In this document: piece after piece, positions 15,501-29,230 of the stretch | How positions within the stretch are numbered: the stretch's first letter is position 1 | How the letters are laid out: each line of letters starts with the position of its first letter | From: Chamaelirium japonicum | Lineage: Eukaryota > Streptophyta > Magnoliopsida > Liliales > Melanthiaceae | Direction: 5' to 3' | Assembly: GCA_947650365.1 (NCBI GenBank) | Contig: CANTAL010000132.1 | Coordinates: forward strand, 434,001-498,000 | Length of the DNA: 64,000 nucleotides | Translations under genes and position numbers: made by a program | Notes under the pieces: generated by a model | What the model saw: only the letters and a program-made list of their open reading frames with translations | Databases searched by the model: none | Told to the model about the DNA's origin: nothing

Positions 15501-17103
15501 CGAATGAACTACAATGGATCGTACGAATGAAGTTGAATGGATACATTTGTGCGAATGAATTAGAATGGATCGTACGAATGAATTAGAATGGATTGTACGA
15601 CTGAATTATAATGGATCGTACGAATGAATTATAATGGATCATGCGAATGAATTAGAATGGATCGTACAAATGAATTAGAATGGATCGTATGAATGAATTA
15701 GAATGGATACATTCGTGCGAATGAAATAGAATGGATCGTATGAATGAATTAGAATGGATCGTATGAATGAATTTGAATGGATCATGTGAATGAATTAGAA
15801 TAGATCTTACGAATGAATTAGAATGGATACATTCGTGCGAATGAATTAGAATGGATCGTACGAATGAATTAGAATGGATCGTGCGAATGAATTAGAATGG
15901 ATCGTACGAATGAATTAGAATGGATATATTCGTGCGAATGAATTAGAATGGATCGTACGAATGAGTAAGAATGGATCGTACGAATGAAATAGAATGGATT
16001 GTACGAATGAATTTGAATGGATCGTGCGAATGAATTAGAATGGATCGTACGAATGAACTAGAATGGATCGTACGAATGAAATAGAATGGATCGTGCGAAT
16101 GAATTACATTGGATCGTGCGAATAAATTAGAATGGATAGTACAAATGAATTAGAATGGATACATTCATGCGAATGAATTAGAATTGATCGTACGAATAAA
16201 TTAGAATGGATCGTACGAATGAATTAGAATGGATCGTATGAATGAATTAGAATGGATCGTGCGAATGAATTAGAATAGATCGTACGAATGAATTAGAATG
16301 GATACATTCGTGCGAATCAATTAGAATGGATCGTGCGAATGAATTAGAATGGTTCGTACGAATGAATTAGAATCGATCGTATCAATGAATTAGAATGGAT
16401 TGTGCGAAAGAATTAGAACAGATCGTACGAATGAATTAGAATGGATACATTTGTGCGAATGAATTAGAATGGATCGTACGAATGAATTAGATTGTATCGT
16501 ACGAATGAATTAGAATGGATCGTACGAATGAATTAGAATGGATCGTGCGAATGAATTAGAATGGATCGTACGAATAAATTAGAATGGATCGTACGAATGA
16601 ATTTGATTGGATCGTGCGAATGAATTAGAATGGATCGTACGACTGAATTAGAAAAGATCGTACGAATGAATTAGAATGGATACATTCGTGCGAATGAATT
16701 AGAATGGATCGTACGAATAAATTAGAATGGATCGTATGGATGAATTAGAATGGATCATGCGAATGAATTAGAATAGATCGTACGAATAAATTATAATAGA
16801 TACATTCGTGCGAATGAATTAGAATGGATCGTGCGAATGAATTAGAATGGATCGTACGAATGAATTAGATTGGATCGTGCAAATGAATTAGAATGGATCG
16901 TACGAATGAATTAGAATGGATCTAGAATGGATACATTCGTTCGAATGAATTAGAATGGATCGTACGAATGAATTAGAATGGATCGTGCGAATGAAGTAGA
17001 ATGGATCGTACGAATGAATTAGAATGGATCGTACGAATGAATTAGATTGGATCGTGCGAATGAATTAGCATGGATCGTATGAATGAATTAGAATAGATCG
17101 TAC
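12548..17103 (-). repeat. Satellite block, reverse orientation, longest uninterrupted reverse run
   Basis: About 4.5 kb of R monomers with 28-bp variants. A small internal turn lies near 14850. There is a local duplication: the pattern near 14240-14560 recurs near 14865-15170. Confidence 0.87.
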
Positions 17104-17958
17104 GATACAATCTAATTCATTCGTACGATCGATTCTAATTCATTCGCACAAATGTATCCATTCTAATTAATTCATACGATCTATTCTAATTCATTCGTAC
17201 GATCCATTCTAGTTCATTCGTACGATCATTCCAATTCATTCGTACGATCCATTCTAATTCATTCGCACGAATGTATCCATTCTACTTCATTCGTACGATC
17301 CATTCTAGTTCATTCATACGATCCATTCTAATTCATTCGCACGATCCATTCAAATTCATTCGTACGATCCATTCTATTTCATTCGTACGATCCATTAGAA
17401 TTCATTCATACGATCCATTCTAATTCATTCGCATGATCCATTCTAATTCATTCGTACGATCCATTCTAATTCAGTCGTACAATCCATTCTAATTCATTCG
17501 TACGATCCAATCTAATTCATTTGCACGAATGTATCCATTCTACTTCATTCGTACGATCCATTCTAGTTCATTTGCACGATCCATTGTAATTCATTCGTAT
17601 GATCCATTCTAATTCAGTCGTACAATCCATTCTAGGTCATTCGTACGATCCATTCTAATTCATTTGTACGATCTATTCTAATTCGCACGATCCATTCTAA
17701 TTCATTCGCACGAATGTATCCATTCTAATTCATTCGTACGATCTATTCTAATTCATTCGCACGATCCATTCTAATTCATTCATACAATCCATTCTTATTC
17801 AGTCGTACAATCCATTCTAGTTCATTCGTACGATCCATTCTAATTCATTCGTACGATACAATCTAATTCATTCGCACGATCCATTCTAATTCATTCGTAC
17901 GATCCATTATAATTCAGTCGTACAATCCATACTAATTCATTCGTACGATCCATTCTAA
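17104..17958 (+). repeat. Satellite block, forward orientation
   Basis: F monomers between two reverse blocks. Both edges are abrupt switches inside a monomer (GATCGTACGATACAATC at the left, CTAATTAGATTGG at the right). Confidence 0.83.
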
Positions 17959-18140
17959 TTAGATTGGATTGTGCGAATGAATTAGAATGGATCTTACGAA
18001 TGAATTAGAATGGATCGTGTTAATGAATTAGAATGGATCGTACGAATGAATTAGAATAGATTGTGCGAATGAATTAGATTGTATCGTACGAATGAATTAG
18101 AATGGATCGTGCGAATGAATTAGAATGGATCGTACGAATG

Positions 18141-21100
18141 AATTTGAATGAATTAGAATGAATTAGAATGGATCGTACGAATGAATTAGAATGGATCGTA
18201 CGAATGAAATAGAATGGATCGTACGAATGAATTAGAATGGATCGTACGAATGAATTAGAATGGATCGTATGAACGAATTAGAATGGATCGTGCAAATGAA
18301 TTAGAATGGATCGTATGAATGAATTAGAATGGATCGTATGAATGAATTAGAATGGATCTTGCGAATGAATTAGAATAGATCGAACGAATGAATTAGAAAG
18401 GATACATTCGTGCAAATGAATTAGAATGGATTGTACGAATGAATTAGATTGGATCATGCGAATGAATTAGAATGGATCGTACGAATGAATTAGAATGGAT
18501 CGTGCGAATGAATTAGAATGGATCGTACGAATGAATTAGAATGGATCGTATGAATGAATTAGATTGTATCGTACGAATGAATTAGAATGGATCGTGCGAA
18601 TGAATTAGAATGGATCGTACAAATGAACTAGAATGGATCGTATGAATGAACTAGAATGGATACATTCGTGCGAATGAATTAGAATGGATCGTACGAATGA
18701 ATTAGAATAGATCGTATGAATGAATTAGAATGGATCGTACGAATGAATGGATTGTACGACTGAATTAGAATGAATCGTACAAATGAACTAGAATGGATCG
18801 TACGAATGAAGTAGAATGGATACATTCGTGCGAATGAATTAGAATGGATCGTACGAATGAATTAGAATAGATCGTATGAATGAATTAGAATGGATCGTAT
18901 GAATGAATGGATCGTATGAATGAATTAGAATGGATCGTGCGAATGAATTAGAATGGATCGTGCGAATGAATTTGAATGGATCGTACGAATGAATTAGAAT
19001 GGATTGTACGACTGAATTAGAATGGATCGTGCGAATGAATTAGAATGGATCATACGAATGAATTAGAATTGATCATACGAATGGATTAGATTGGATCGTG
19101 CGAATGAATTAGAATGGATCGTACGAATGAATTAGAATGGATCATACAAATGAATTAGAATAGATCGTACGAATGAATTAGAATGGATACATTCGTGCGA
19201 ATGAATTAGAATGGATCATACGAATGAATTAGAATGGATCGTACGAATGAATTAGAATGGATCGTGCGAATGAACTAGAATAGATCATGCGAATGAATTA
19301 GAATTGATCGTACGAATGAATTAGAATGGATCGTACGAATGAATTATAATGGATCGTACGAATGAATTAGAATGGATCGTACGAATGAATAAGAATGGAT
19401 CGAACGAATGAATTAGAATGGATCGTGCGAATGAATTAGAATAGATCGTACGAATGAATTAGAATGGATGTATGAATGAATTAGAATGGATCGTACGATC
19501 CATTCTAATTCATTCGTAGAATCTATTCTAATTCATTCGCACGATTCATTCTAATGCATTCTAATTCGTGCGATCCATTCTACTTCATTCGTACGATCCA
19601 TTCTAGTTCATTCATACGATCCATTCTAATTCATTCGCACGATCCATTCAAATTCATTCGTACGATCCATTCTATTTCATTCGCACGATCCATTCTTACT
19701 CATTCGTACGATCCATTCTAATTCATTCACACGAATGTATCCATTCTAATTCATTCGTACGATCCATTCTAATTCATTCGTACGATACAATCTAATTCAT
19801 TCGTATGATCTATTCTAATTCATTCGTACGATCCATTCTAATTCATTCGTACGATCCATTCTAATTCATTCGCACGATCCATTCTAATTCATTCGCACGA
19901 TCAATTCTAATGAATTAGAATGGATCGTGCGAATGAATTAGAATAGATCGTATGAATGAATTAGAATGGATGTATGAATGAATTAGAATGGATCGTGCGA
20001 ATGAATTACAATAGATCGTACGAATGAATTAGAATGGATCGTACGAATGAATTAGAATGGATCGTGCGAATGAATTAGAATGGATCGTACGAATGAATTA
20101 GAATGGATCGTACGAATGAATTAGATTGGATCGTGCGAATGAATTAGAATGGATCGTACGAATAAATTAGAATGGATCGTACTAATTCATTCGTACGATA
20201 CAATCTAATTCATTTGCACGATCCATTCTAATTCATTCATACGATCCATTCTAATTCATTCGCACGATCCATTCTAATTCATTCTAATTCATTCAAATTC
20301 ATTCGTACGATCCATTCTATTTCATTCGTACGATCCTTTCTTACTCATTCGTACGATCCATTCTAATTCATTCACACAAATGTATCCATTCTAATTCATT
20401 CGTACGATCCATTCTAATTCATTCGCATGAATGTATCCAATGTACTTCATTCGTACGATCCATTCTAATTCATTCGTACGATCCATTCTAATTCATTCGC
20501 ACGAATGTATCCATTCTAATTCATTCATACGATCTATTCTAATTCATTCGTACGATCCATTCTAATTCATTAATACGATCCATTCTAATTCATTCGTACG
20601 ATCCATTCTAATTCATTCGCACGATCCATTCTAATTCATTCGTACGATCCATTCTAATTCATTCGCACGAATATATCCATTCTAATTCATTCGTATGATC
20701 CATTCTAATTCATTCGTACGATCCATTCTAATTCATTCGCACGATCCATTCTAATTCATTCGTATGATACAATCTAATTCATTCGTACGATCCATTCTAA
20801 TTCATTCGCACGAATGTATCCATTCTAATTCATTCGCACGAATGTATCCATTCTAATTCATTTGTACGATCCATTCTAATTCATTCGCACGATCCATTCT
20901 AATTCATTCGTACGATCCATTCTAATTCATTCGCACGAATGTATCCAGTCTAATTCATTCGTACGATCTATTCTAATTCATTCGCACGATCCATTCTAAT
21001 TCATTCATATGATCCATTCTAATTCATTCGCACGATCCATTCTAATTCATTCGTACGATCCATTCTAATTCATTCCCACGAATGTATCCATTCTAATTCA

Positions 21101-22049
21101 TTCGTACGATCTATTCTAATTCAGTCGTACGATCCATTCTAATTCATTCGTATGATCCATTCTAATTCATTCGCACGATCCATTCTAATTCATTCGCACG
21201 ATCAATTCTAATTCATTCATATGATCCATTCTAATTCATTCGCACGATCCATTCTAATTCATTCGTACGATCCATTCTAATTCATTCGCACGATCCATTC
21301 TAATTCATTCGTACCATACAATCTAATTCATTCACACGATCCATTCTAATTCATTCATACGAATGTATCCATTCTAATTCATTCTAATTAGAATTAGAAT
21401 GGATACATTCGCACGATCCATTAGAATTAGAATGGATCGTACGAATGAATTAGATTGTATCGATCCATTCGAATTCATTCTACGATCTATTCTAATTGTA
21501 TGATCTATTCTAATTCATTCGTACGATCCATTCTAATTCATTCGCATGATCCATTCTAATTCATTCGTACGATACAATCTAATTCATACGTATGATCCAT
21601 TCTAATTCAGTCGTACAATCCTTTCTAATTCATTCATACGAACCATTCTAATGGATCGTACGAATGAATTAGAATGGATACATTCGTACGAATGAATTAG
21701 AATGGATCATACGAATGAATTAGAATGGATTATGCGAATGAATTAGAATGGATCGTACGAATGAATTAGAATGGATACATTCGTGTGAATGAATTAGAAT
21801 GGATCGTACGAATGAGTAAGAATGGATCGTACGAATGAATTAGAATGGATACATTCGTGCGAATGAATCAGAATGGATCGTACGAATGAATTAGAATGGA
21901 TCGTGTGAATGAATTAGATTGGATCGTGCGAATGAATTAGAATGGATCGTACGAAAGAATTAGAATAGATCATACGAATGAATTAGAATGGATCGTACGA
22001 ATGAATTAGAATGGATCGTACGAATGAATTAGAATGGATCGTACGAATG
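18141..22049. repeat. Tandem segmental duplication, copy A (about 3.9 kb)
   Basis: A composite block of reverse, forward, reverse and forward satellite that recurs immediately downstream. Landmark pairs: AATTTGAATG at 18141 and 22050, CGTAGA at 19515 and 23424 (offset 3,909), then ATTCTAATTA at 21381 and 25262 (offset 3,881). The 28-bp change in offset equals one 28-bp monomer, present twice in copy A near 20814-20860 and once in copy B. The boundaries are approximate because the flanks are the same satellite. Confidence 0.88.
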
Positions 22050-25000
22050 AATTTGAATGAATTAGAATGAATTAGAATGGATCGTACGAATGAATTAGAA
22101 TGGATCGTACGAATGAAATAGAATGGATCGTACGAATGAATTAGAATGGATCGTACGAATGAATTAGAATGGATCGTATGAACAAATTAGAATGGATCGT
22201 GCAAATGAATTAGAATGGATCGTATGAATGAATTAGAATGGATCGTATGAATGAATTAGAATGGATCTTGCGAATGAATTAGAATAGATCGAACGAATGA
22301 ATTAGAAAGGATACATTCGTGCAAATGAATTAGAATGGATTGTACGAATGAATTAGATTGGATCATGCGAATGAATTAGAATGGATCGTACGAATGAATT
22401 AGAATGGATCGTGCGAATGAATTAGAATGGATCGTACGAATGAATTAGAATGGATCGTATGAATGAATTAGATTGTATCGTACGAATGAATTAGAATGGA
22501 TCGTGCGAATGAATTAGAATGGATCATACAAATGAACTAGAATGGATCGTATGAATGAAGTAGAATGGATACATTCGTGCGAATGAATTAGAATGGATCG
22601 TACGAATGAATTAGAATAGATCGTATGAATGAATTAGAATGGATCGTACGAATGAATGGATTGTACGACTGAATTAGAATGAATCGTACAAATGAACTAG
22701 AATGGATCGTACGAATGAAGTAGAATGGATACATTCGTGCGAATGAATTAGAATGGATCGTACGAATGAATTAGAATAGATCGTATGAATGAATTAGAAT
22801 GGATCGTATGAATGAATGGATCGTATGAATGAATTAGAATGGATCGTGCGAATGAATTAGAATGGATCGTGCGAATGAATTTGAATGGATCGTACGAATG
22901 AATTAGAATGGATTGTACGACTGAATTAGAATGGATCGTGCGAATGAATTAGAATGGATCATACGAATGAATTAGAATTGATCATACGAATGGATTAGAT
23001 TGGATCGTGCGAATGAATTAGAATGGATCGTACGAATGAATTAGAATGGATCATACAAATGAATTAGAATAGATCGTACGAATGAATTAGAATGGATACA
23101 TTCGTGCGAATGAATTAGAATGGATCATACGAATGAATTAGAATGGATCGTACGAATGAATTAGAATGGATCGTGCGAATGAACTAGAATAGATCATGCG
23201 AATGAATTAGAATTGATCGTACGAATGAATTAGAATGGATCGTACGAATGAATTATAATGGATCGTACGAATGAATTAGAATGGATCGTACGAATGAATA
23301 AGAATGGATCGTACGAATGAATTAGAATGGATCGTGCGAATGAATTAGAATAGATCGTACGAATGAATTAGAATGGATGTATGAATGAATTAGAATGGAT
23401 CGTACGATCCATTCTAATTCATTCGTAGAATCTATTCTAATTCATTCGCACGATTCATTCTAATGCATTCTAATTCGTGCGATCCATTCTACTTCATTCG
23501 TACGATCCATTCTAGTTCATTCATACGATCCATTCTAATTCATTCGCACGATCCATTCAAATTCATTCGTACGATCCATTCTATTTCATTCGCACGATCC
23601 ATTCTTACTCATTCGTACGATCCATTCTAATTCATTCGCACGAATGTATCCATTCTAATTCATTCGTACGATCCATTCTAATTCATTCGTACGATACAAT
23701 CTAATTCATTCGTATGATCTATTCTAATTCATTCGTACGATCCATTCTAATTCATTCGTACGATCAATTCTAATTCATTCGCACGATCCATTCTAATTCA
23801 TTCGCACGATCAATTCTAATGAATTAGAATGGATCGTGCGAATGAATTAGAATAGATCGTATGAATGAATTAGAATGGATGTATGAATGAATTAGAATGG
23901 ATCGTGCGAATGAATTACAATAGATCGTACGAATGAATTAGAATGGATCGTACGAATGAATTAGAATGGATCGTGCGAATGAATTAGAATGGATCGTACG
24001 AATGAATTAGAATGGATCGTACGAATGAATTAGATTGGATCGTGCGAATGAATTAGAATGGATCGTACGAATGAATTAGAATGGATCGTACTAATTCATT
24101 CGTACGATACAATCTAATTCATTTGCACGATCCATTATAATTCATTCATACGATCCATTCTAATTCATTCGCACGATCCATTCTAATTCATTCTAATTCA
24201 TTCAAATTCATTCGTACGATCCATTCTATTTCATTCGTACGATCCTTTCTTACTCATTCGTACGATCCATTCTAATTCATTCACACAAATGTATCCATTC
24301 TAATTCATTCGTACGATCCATTCTAATTCATTCGCATGAATGTATCCATTCTACTTCATTCGTACGATCCATTCTAATTCATTCGTACGATCCATTCTAA
24401 TTCATTCGCACGAATGTATCCATTCTAATTCATTCGTACGATCTATTCTAATTCATTCGTACGATCCATTCTAATTCATTAATACGATCCATTCTAATTC
24501 ATTCGTACGATCCATTCTAATTCATTCGCACGATCCATTCTAATTCATTCGTACGATCCATTCTAATTCATTCGCACGAATATATCCATTCTAATTCATT
24601 CGTATGATCCATTCTAATTCATTCGTACGATCCATTCTAATTCATTCGCACGATCCATTCTAATTCATTCGTATGATACAATCTAATTCATTCGTACGAT
24701 CCATTCTAATTCATTCGCACGAATGTATCCATTCTAATTCATTTGTACGATCCATTCTAATTCATTAGCACGATCCATTCTAATTCATTCGTACGATCCA
24801 TTCTAATTCATTCGCACGAATGTATCCAGTCTAATTCATTCGTACGATCTATTCTAATTCATTCGCACGATCCATTCTAATTCATTCATATGATCCATTC
24901 TAATTCATTCGCACGATCCATTCTAATTCATTCGTACGATCCATTCTAATTCATTCCCACGAATGTATCCATTCTAATTCATTCGTACGATCTATTCTAA

Positions 25001-25930
25001 TTCAGTCGTACGATCCATTCTAATTCATTCGTACGATCCATTCTAATTCATTCGCACGATCCATTCTAATTCATTCGCACGATCAATTCTAATTCATTCA
25101 TATGATCCATTCTAATTCATTCGCACGATCCATTCTAATTCATTCGTACGATCCATTCTAATTCATTCGCACAATCCATTCTAATTCATTCGTACCATAC
25201 AATCTAATTCATTCACACGATCCATTCTAATTCATTCATACGAATGTATCCATTCTAATTCATTCTAATTAGAATTAGAATGGATACATTCGCACGATCC
25301 ATTAGAATTAGAATGGATCGTACGAATGAATTAGATTGTATCGATCCATTCGAATTCATTCTACGATCTATTCTAATTGTATGATCTATTCTAATTCATT
25401 CGTACGATCCATTCTAATTCATTCGCATGATCCATTCTAATTCATTCGTACGATACAATCTAATTCATACGTATGATCCATTCTAATTCAGTCGTACAAT
25501 CCTTTCTAATTCATTCATACGAACCATTCTAATGGATCGTACGAATGAATTAGAATGGATACATTCGTACGAATGAATTAGAATGGATCATACGAATGAA
25601 TTAGAATGGATTATGCGAATGAATTAGAATGGATCGTACGAATGAATTAGAATGGATACATTCGTGTGAATGAATTAGAATGGATCGTACGAATGAGTAC
25701 GAATGGATCGTACGAATGAATTAGAATGGATACATTCGTGCGAATGAATCAGAATGGATCGTACGAATGAATTAGAATGGATCGTGTGAATGAATTAGAT
25801 TGGATCGTGCGAATGAATTAGAATGGATCGTACGAAAGAATTAGAATAGATCATACGAATGAATTAGAATGGATCGTACGAATGAATTAGAATGGATCGT
25901 ACGAATGAATTAGAATGGATTGTACGACTG
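22050..25930. repeat. Tandem segmental duplication, copy B (about 3.88 kb)
   Basis: Direct neighbour of copy A, with only scattered single-base differences seen by eye (for example 18275 versus 22184). The complex order of orientation switches inside is preserved, so the block was copied as a unit after the inversions had formed. Confidence 0.88.
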
Positions 25931-27048
25931 AATTAGAATGGATCGTACGAATGAAATAGAATGGATCGTACGAATGAAATAGAATGGATCGTACGATCCA
26001 TTCTAATTCATTCGTACGATACAATCTAATTCATTCGTACGATCCATTCATTTCTACGATCCATTCTATTTCAGTCATACGATCTATTCTAATTCATTCG
26101 TACGATCCAGTCTAATTCATTCGTACGATCCATTCTAATTCATTCGTATGATCCATTCTAATTCATTCGTACGATACAATCTAATTCATTCGTATAATCC
26201 ATTCTAATTCAGTCGTACAATCCATTAGAATGAATTAGAATGGATCGTACGAATGAATTAGAATGGATCATACGAATGAATTAGAATGGATCGTACGAAT
26301 GAATTAGAATGGATACATTCATGCGAATGAATTAGAATGGATCGTACGAATAAGTAAGAATGGATCGTACGAATGAAATAGAATGGATCGTACGAATGAA
26401 TTTGAATGGATCTTGCGAATGAATTAGAATGGATCGTACGAATGAACTAGAATGGATTGTACGATCCATTCTAATTCATTCGTACGATCCATTCTAATTC
26501 ATTCGCACGAATGTATCCATTCTACTTCATTCGTACGATCTATTCTAGTTCATTCGTACGATCCATTCTAATTCATTCATACAATCCATTCTAATTCTTT
26601 CGCACGAATGTATCCATTCTAATTCATTCGTACGATCCATTCTAATTCATTCGTACGATCCATTCTATTTCATTCGCACAATCCATTATAATTCATTCGT
26701 ACAATCCATTCTAATTCATTCATACGATCCATTCTAATTCATTCATACGAATGTATCTATTCTAATTCATCCGTACGATATAATCTAATTCATTCGTATG
26801 ATCCATTCTAATTCAGTCGTGTGATCCATTCTAATTCATTCTAATTCATTCTAATGGATCGTGGTAATGAATTAGATTGTATCGTATGAATTAGAATTAA
26901 TCATTTGTATCATACAAATTAGAATAAATGATTACAAATTCTAATTCATTCGCACGATCCATTCTAATTCATTCGTACAATCCATTCTAATTCATTCGCA
27001 CGAATGTATCCATTCTAGTTCATTCGTACGATCCATTCTAATTCATTC
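25931..27048. repeat. Satellite mosaic with a truncated copy of the inversion-centre module
   Basis: Short forward and reverse runs alternate about every 200 bp. A truncated copy of the conserved module described at 55957-56102 lies at about 26855-26940 and then rejoins forward monomers. Confidence 0.8.
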
Positions 27049-27195
27049 GCACGATCCATTCGTGCGAATGAATTAGATTGAATCTTAGAATGAATTCATT
27101 CTTACGAATGAATTTGTAATCATTTATTCTAATTTGTATGATACAAACGATTAATTCTAATTCATACGATACAATCTAATTCATTACCACGATCC
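27049..27195 (-). repeat. Inversion-centre module, copy 1 (reverse orientation)
   Basis: A stretch of about 147 bp that does not follow the 23-bp period. It has the inverted pair TTTGTAT/ATACAAA and a 16-bp palindrome AGAATGAATTCATTCT. Forward satellite precedes it and reverse satellite follows. The same sequence recurs at 42064, 48090, 55957, 59449 and 63515. The neighbouring reverse side up to about 27355 is also conserved among copies. Confidence 0.85.
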
Positions 27196-27702
27196 ATTAG
27201 AATGAATTAGAATGAATTAGAATGGATCACACGAATGAATTAGAATAGATCGTTCGAATGAATTAGATTGTATCGTACGAAAGAATTCGAATGTATCGTA
27301 CAAATGAATTAGAATGGATTGTACGAATGAATTAGAATGGATCGCATGAAGGTATCTATTCTAATTCATTCATACGATCTATTCTAATTCATTCACACGA
27401 ATGTATCCATTCTAATTCATTTGTACGATCCATTAGAATGGTTCGTATGAATGAATTAGAAAGGATTGTACGACTGAATTAGAATGGATCATACGTATGA
27501 ATTAGATTGTATCGTACGAATGAATTAGAATGGATCATGCGAATGAATTAGAATGGATCGTACGAATGAATTAGAATAGATCGTACAAATGAATTAGAAT
27601 GGATCGTACGAATGAATTAGAATGGATACATTCGTGCGAATGAATTAGAATGGATTGTACGAATGAATTAGAATGGATCGTGCGAATGAATTAGAATGGA
27701 TC
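27196..27702. repeat. Satellite, mostly reverse, up to the retrotransposon
   Basis: Reverse monomers, a short forward run at about 27355-27430, then reverse monomers to the insertion point. The same order of landmarks is found at about 59600-60110, next to another module copy. Confidence 0.8.
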
Positions 27703-27707
27703 GTACG
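27703..27707. repeat. Target-site duplication, left
   Basis: GTACG directly precedes the LTR terminus TGTTCGGGGG and is repeated exactly at 40830-40834. It is part of the CGTACG core of a reverse-oriented satellite monomer. Removing the element and one copy restores a normal monomer. Confidence 0.95.
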
Positions 27708-28214
27708 TGTTCGGGGGATTTTTCACTGGTCCGTGCGGGCTGCCTGCAAGACAAAGAAAGAGAACGTGAGAACGGCTGGCTCCCTTAGGAGCGCAGACCC
27801 TCCGTCGCTCAAGTCAGTCACGGTGGCACAACGACGAGCTGCGATATACCAAAGTGGTAAAGAAAAGGATTTCCAACCTGTACTAAGGAGCCTGGGGGTG
27901 AGCATTTATAGCAACTAGCGACCTACTGTGGCCCGACACGTGGAGATTCTTCCAGGGCCTTCTAGACCCCCACGTTCTGGCTCGCGTGGGTCTGACAGTC
28001 CTTGGTACTCGCGCCCTGACATTCTGTCATCAAGCCTGCCAGACGGTGAGTGGGAGAGGGAATCTTTCTTATTGCTGCCAGCTGTCTATTCTGGAACGTT
28101 CGAGTCTGGGCGATCTCAGGGAGGAAGCAAAGGCCAGCTCGCCCGGCACTGCTCTGTCCTTTCGCCCATATTTATCAAGAGTCGGACCTCGCGGGGGCAA
28201 CCTCTTCGATAAAC

Positions 28215-28505
28215 AGGGATCAGGGCGAGCTTGGGCGAGCTCCTGAGAGAGCTTAGGCGAGCTCATGCGAGAGCATGGGCGAGCTCCTGAACGAGCTATG
28301 CGAGCTCATGCGCGAGCTAGGCGAGCTCCTGAGCGAACAGGGGCGAGCTCCTGTGCGAGCTAGGCGAGCTCATTCGAGAGCATGGGCGAGCTCCTGCACG
28401 AGCTAGGCAAGCTCATGCGAGAGCATGGGCGAGCTACTTAGCGAGCTCTTGACCTTGGGCGAGCTCCTGTGCGAGCATGGGCGAGCTCCTTAGCAAGCTC
28501 TTGGC
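28215..28505. repeat. Degenerate GCGAGCTC short tandem repeat in 3' LTR
   Basis: About a dozen degenerate units of 20-23 bp, each containing GCGAGCTC or a close variant, alternating between CTCCTG and CTCATG types (a dimer of about 43 bp). It lies in the U3 part of the LTR in element orientation. The counterpart is at about 40036-40326. Confidence 0.85.
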
Positions 28506-28607
28506 CTTGAGCCCCTTCAGCCCAATGTGGATCTCGCTCCACTGCCAAGATGATTTTAGTGAGGACAGGGGCGGGAACTCCTGCGGGGTCTGGGAGGGGC
28601 GAGCTGG

Positions 28608-28947
28608 ACTCAGATACAAGGCGTCCATCCAGCTCCCTGTGGGGGCGAGCTTCTTGCGGGCTAGGGGCGAGCTGCACTCAGATACAAGGTGTCCATCCAG
28701 CTCCCTGTGGGGGCGAGCTTCTTGCGGGCTGGGGGCGAGCTGCACTCAGATACAAGGTGTCCATCCAGCTCCCTGTGGGGGCAAGCTTCTTGCGGGCTGG
28801 GGGCGAGCTGCACTCAGATACAAGGTGTCCATCCAGCTCCCTGTGGGGGCGAGCTTCTTGCGGGCTGGGGGCGAGCTGCACTCAGATACAAGGTGTCCAT
28901 CCAACTCCCTGTGGGGGCGAGCTTCTTGCGGGCTGGGGGCGAGCTCC
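28608..28947. repeat. 68-bp tandem repeat in 3' LTR, five copies
   Basis: The anchor ACTCAGATACAAGG starts at 28608, 28676, 28744, 28812 and 28880, an exact period of 68. The other LTR has four copies, and this single unit accounts for the whole difference in LTR length. Confidence 0.95.
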
Positions 28948-29076
28948 TTGCGGGCTGGAAAGGGGGCAGGCTCGGCTTCTGAGGGTTCCAACTCCTGGAC
29001 GGGCTCCCTCGAGAACTCTATCTCAGGTGTGTTTGCAATGCTATCCAAGATATGTGGTTTCTGACTACCCCCAACA

Positions 29077-29088
29077 TTACCCCCTCCT
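29077..29088 (-). other. Polypurine tract
   Basis: Minus-strand AGGAGGGGGTAA abuts the 3' LTR start TGTTGGGGG. A purine run at this position primes plus-strand DNA synthesis in LTR retrotransposons. Position and composition both fit. Confidence 0.85.
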
Positions 29089-29230
29089 GAGGGAGTGATC
29101 GAGGAAACTCGACGCTTGCTCAGGAGTCTTAGCGAGCTCCTGTCCCTGGTAATGTGCCTGATATCAATGTCTGCCGCAACAGTTTTCTGGTGGGACGGAG
29201 ATAGAAGCGATGGCAGCCTGCGCCGAGAGC
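29089..29230. other. Spacer between polypurine tract and 145-bp repeats
   Basis: About 140 bp of GC-rich sequence. I see no ORF with coding character, repeat or regulatory motif that I would defend. Confidence 0.5.

Larger units (their letters stand above)
1..27702. repeat. 23-bp AT-rich satellite, left array
   Basis: The whole stretch is built from a 23-bp unit that starts ATTCTAATTCATTCG and ends TACGATCC (forward orientation, F), or its complement (reverse, R). The unit is about 35 percent GC and holds the palindrome CGTACG and a GATC. Variation is concentrated in the core: CGTACG, CGCACG, CATACG, CGTATG and CGTACA all recur. A 28-bp variant carries 5 extra bases after CGCACGA. Orientation flips repeatedly; blocks are listed separately with boundaries good to about 20 bp. 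There is no gene, RNA gene or telomere-type repeat in it. This is seen directly. That it is heterochromatin is inferred. Confidence 0.97.
27708..29076 (-). repeat. 3' LTR (1,369 bp)
   Basis: On the plus strand it begins TGTTCGGGGG and ends CCCCCAACA. It is about 98 percent identical to 39529-40829 by eye. It is 68 bp longer because it holds five rather than four copies of a 68-bp internal repeat. On the minus strand it lies downstream of the polypurine tract, so it is the 3' LTR. ORFs inside it on both strands follow from the GC-rich repeats and are not genes. Confidence 0.95.

Noticed and set aside
15256-15546. 96-codon minus-strand ORF of repeated FIRTIHSNSFVRSILIHS-type units
   Set aside because: It is the satellite read in frame. 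A 23-bp unit without stops in a frame gives a 23-residue period over three monomers, and there is no start, composition or context of a gene.
28477-29098. Plus-strand ORFs of 182-195 codons in the 3' LTR (and 40298-40817 in the 5' LTR)
   Set aside because: They are translations of the 68-bp GC-rich repeat in several frames and on both strands at once, and differ between LTRs only by repeat number.
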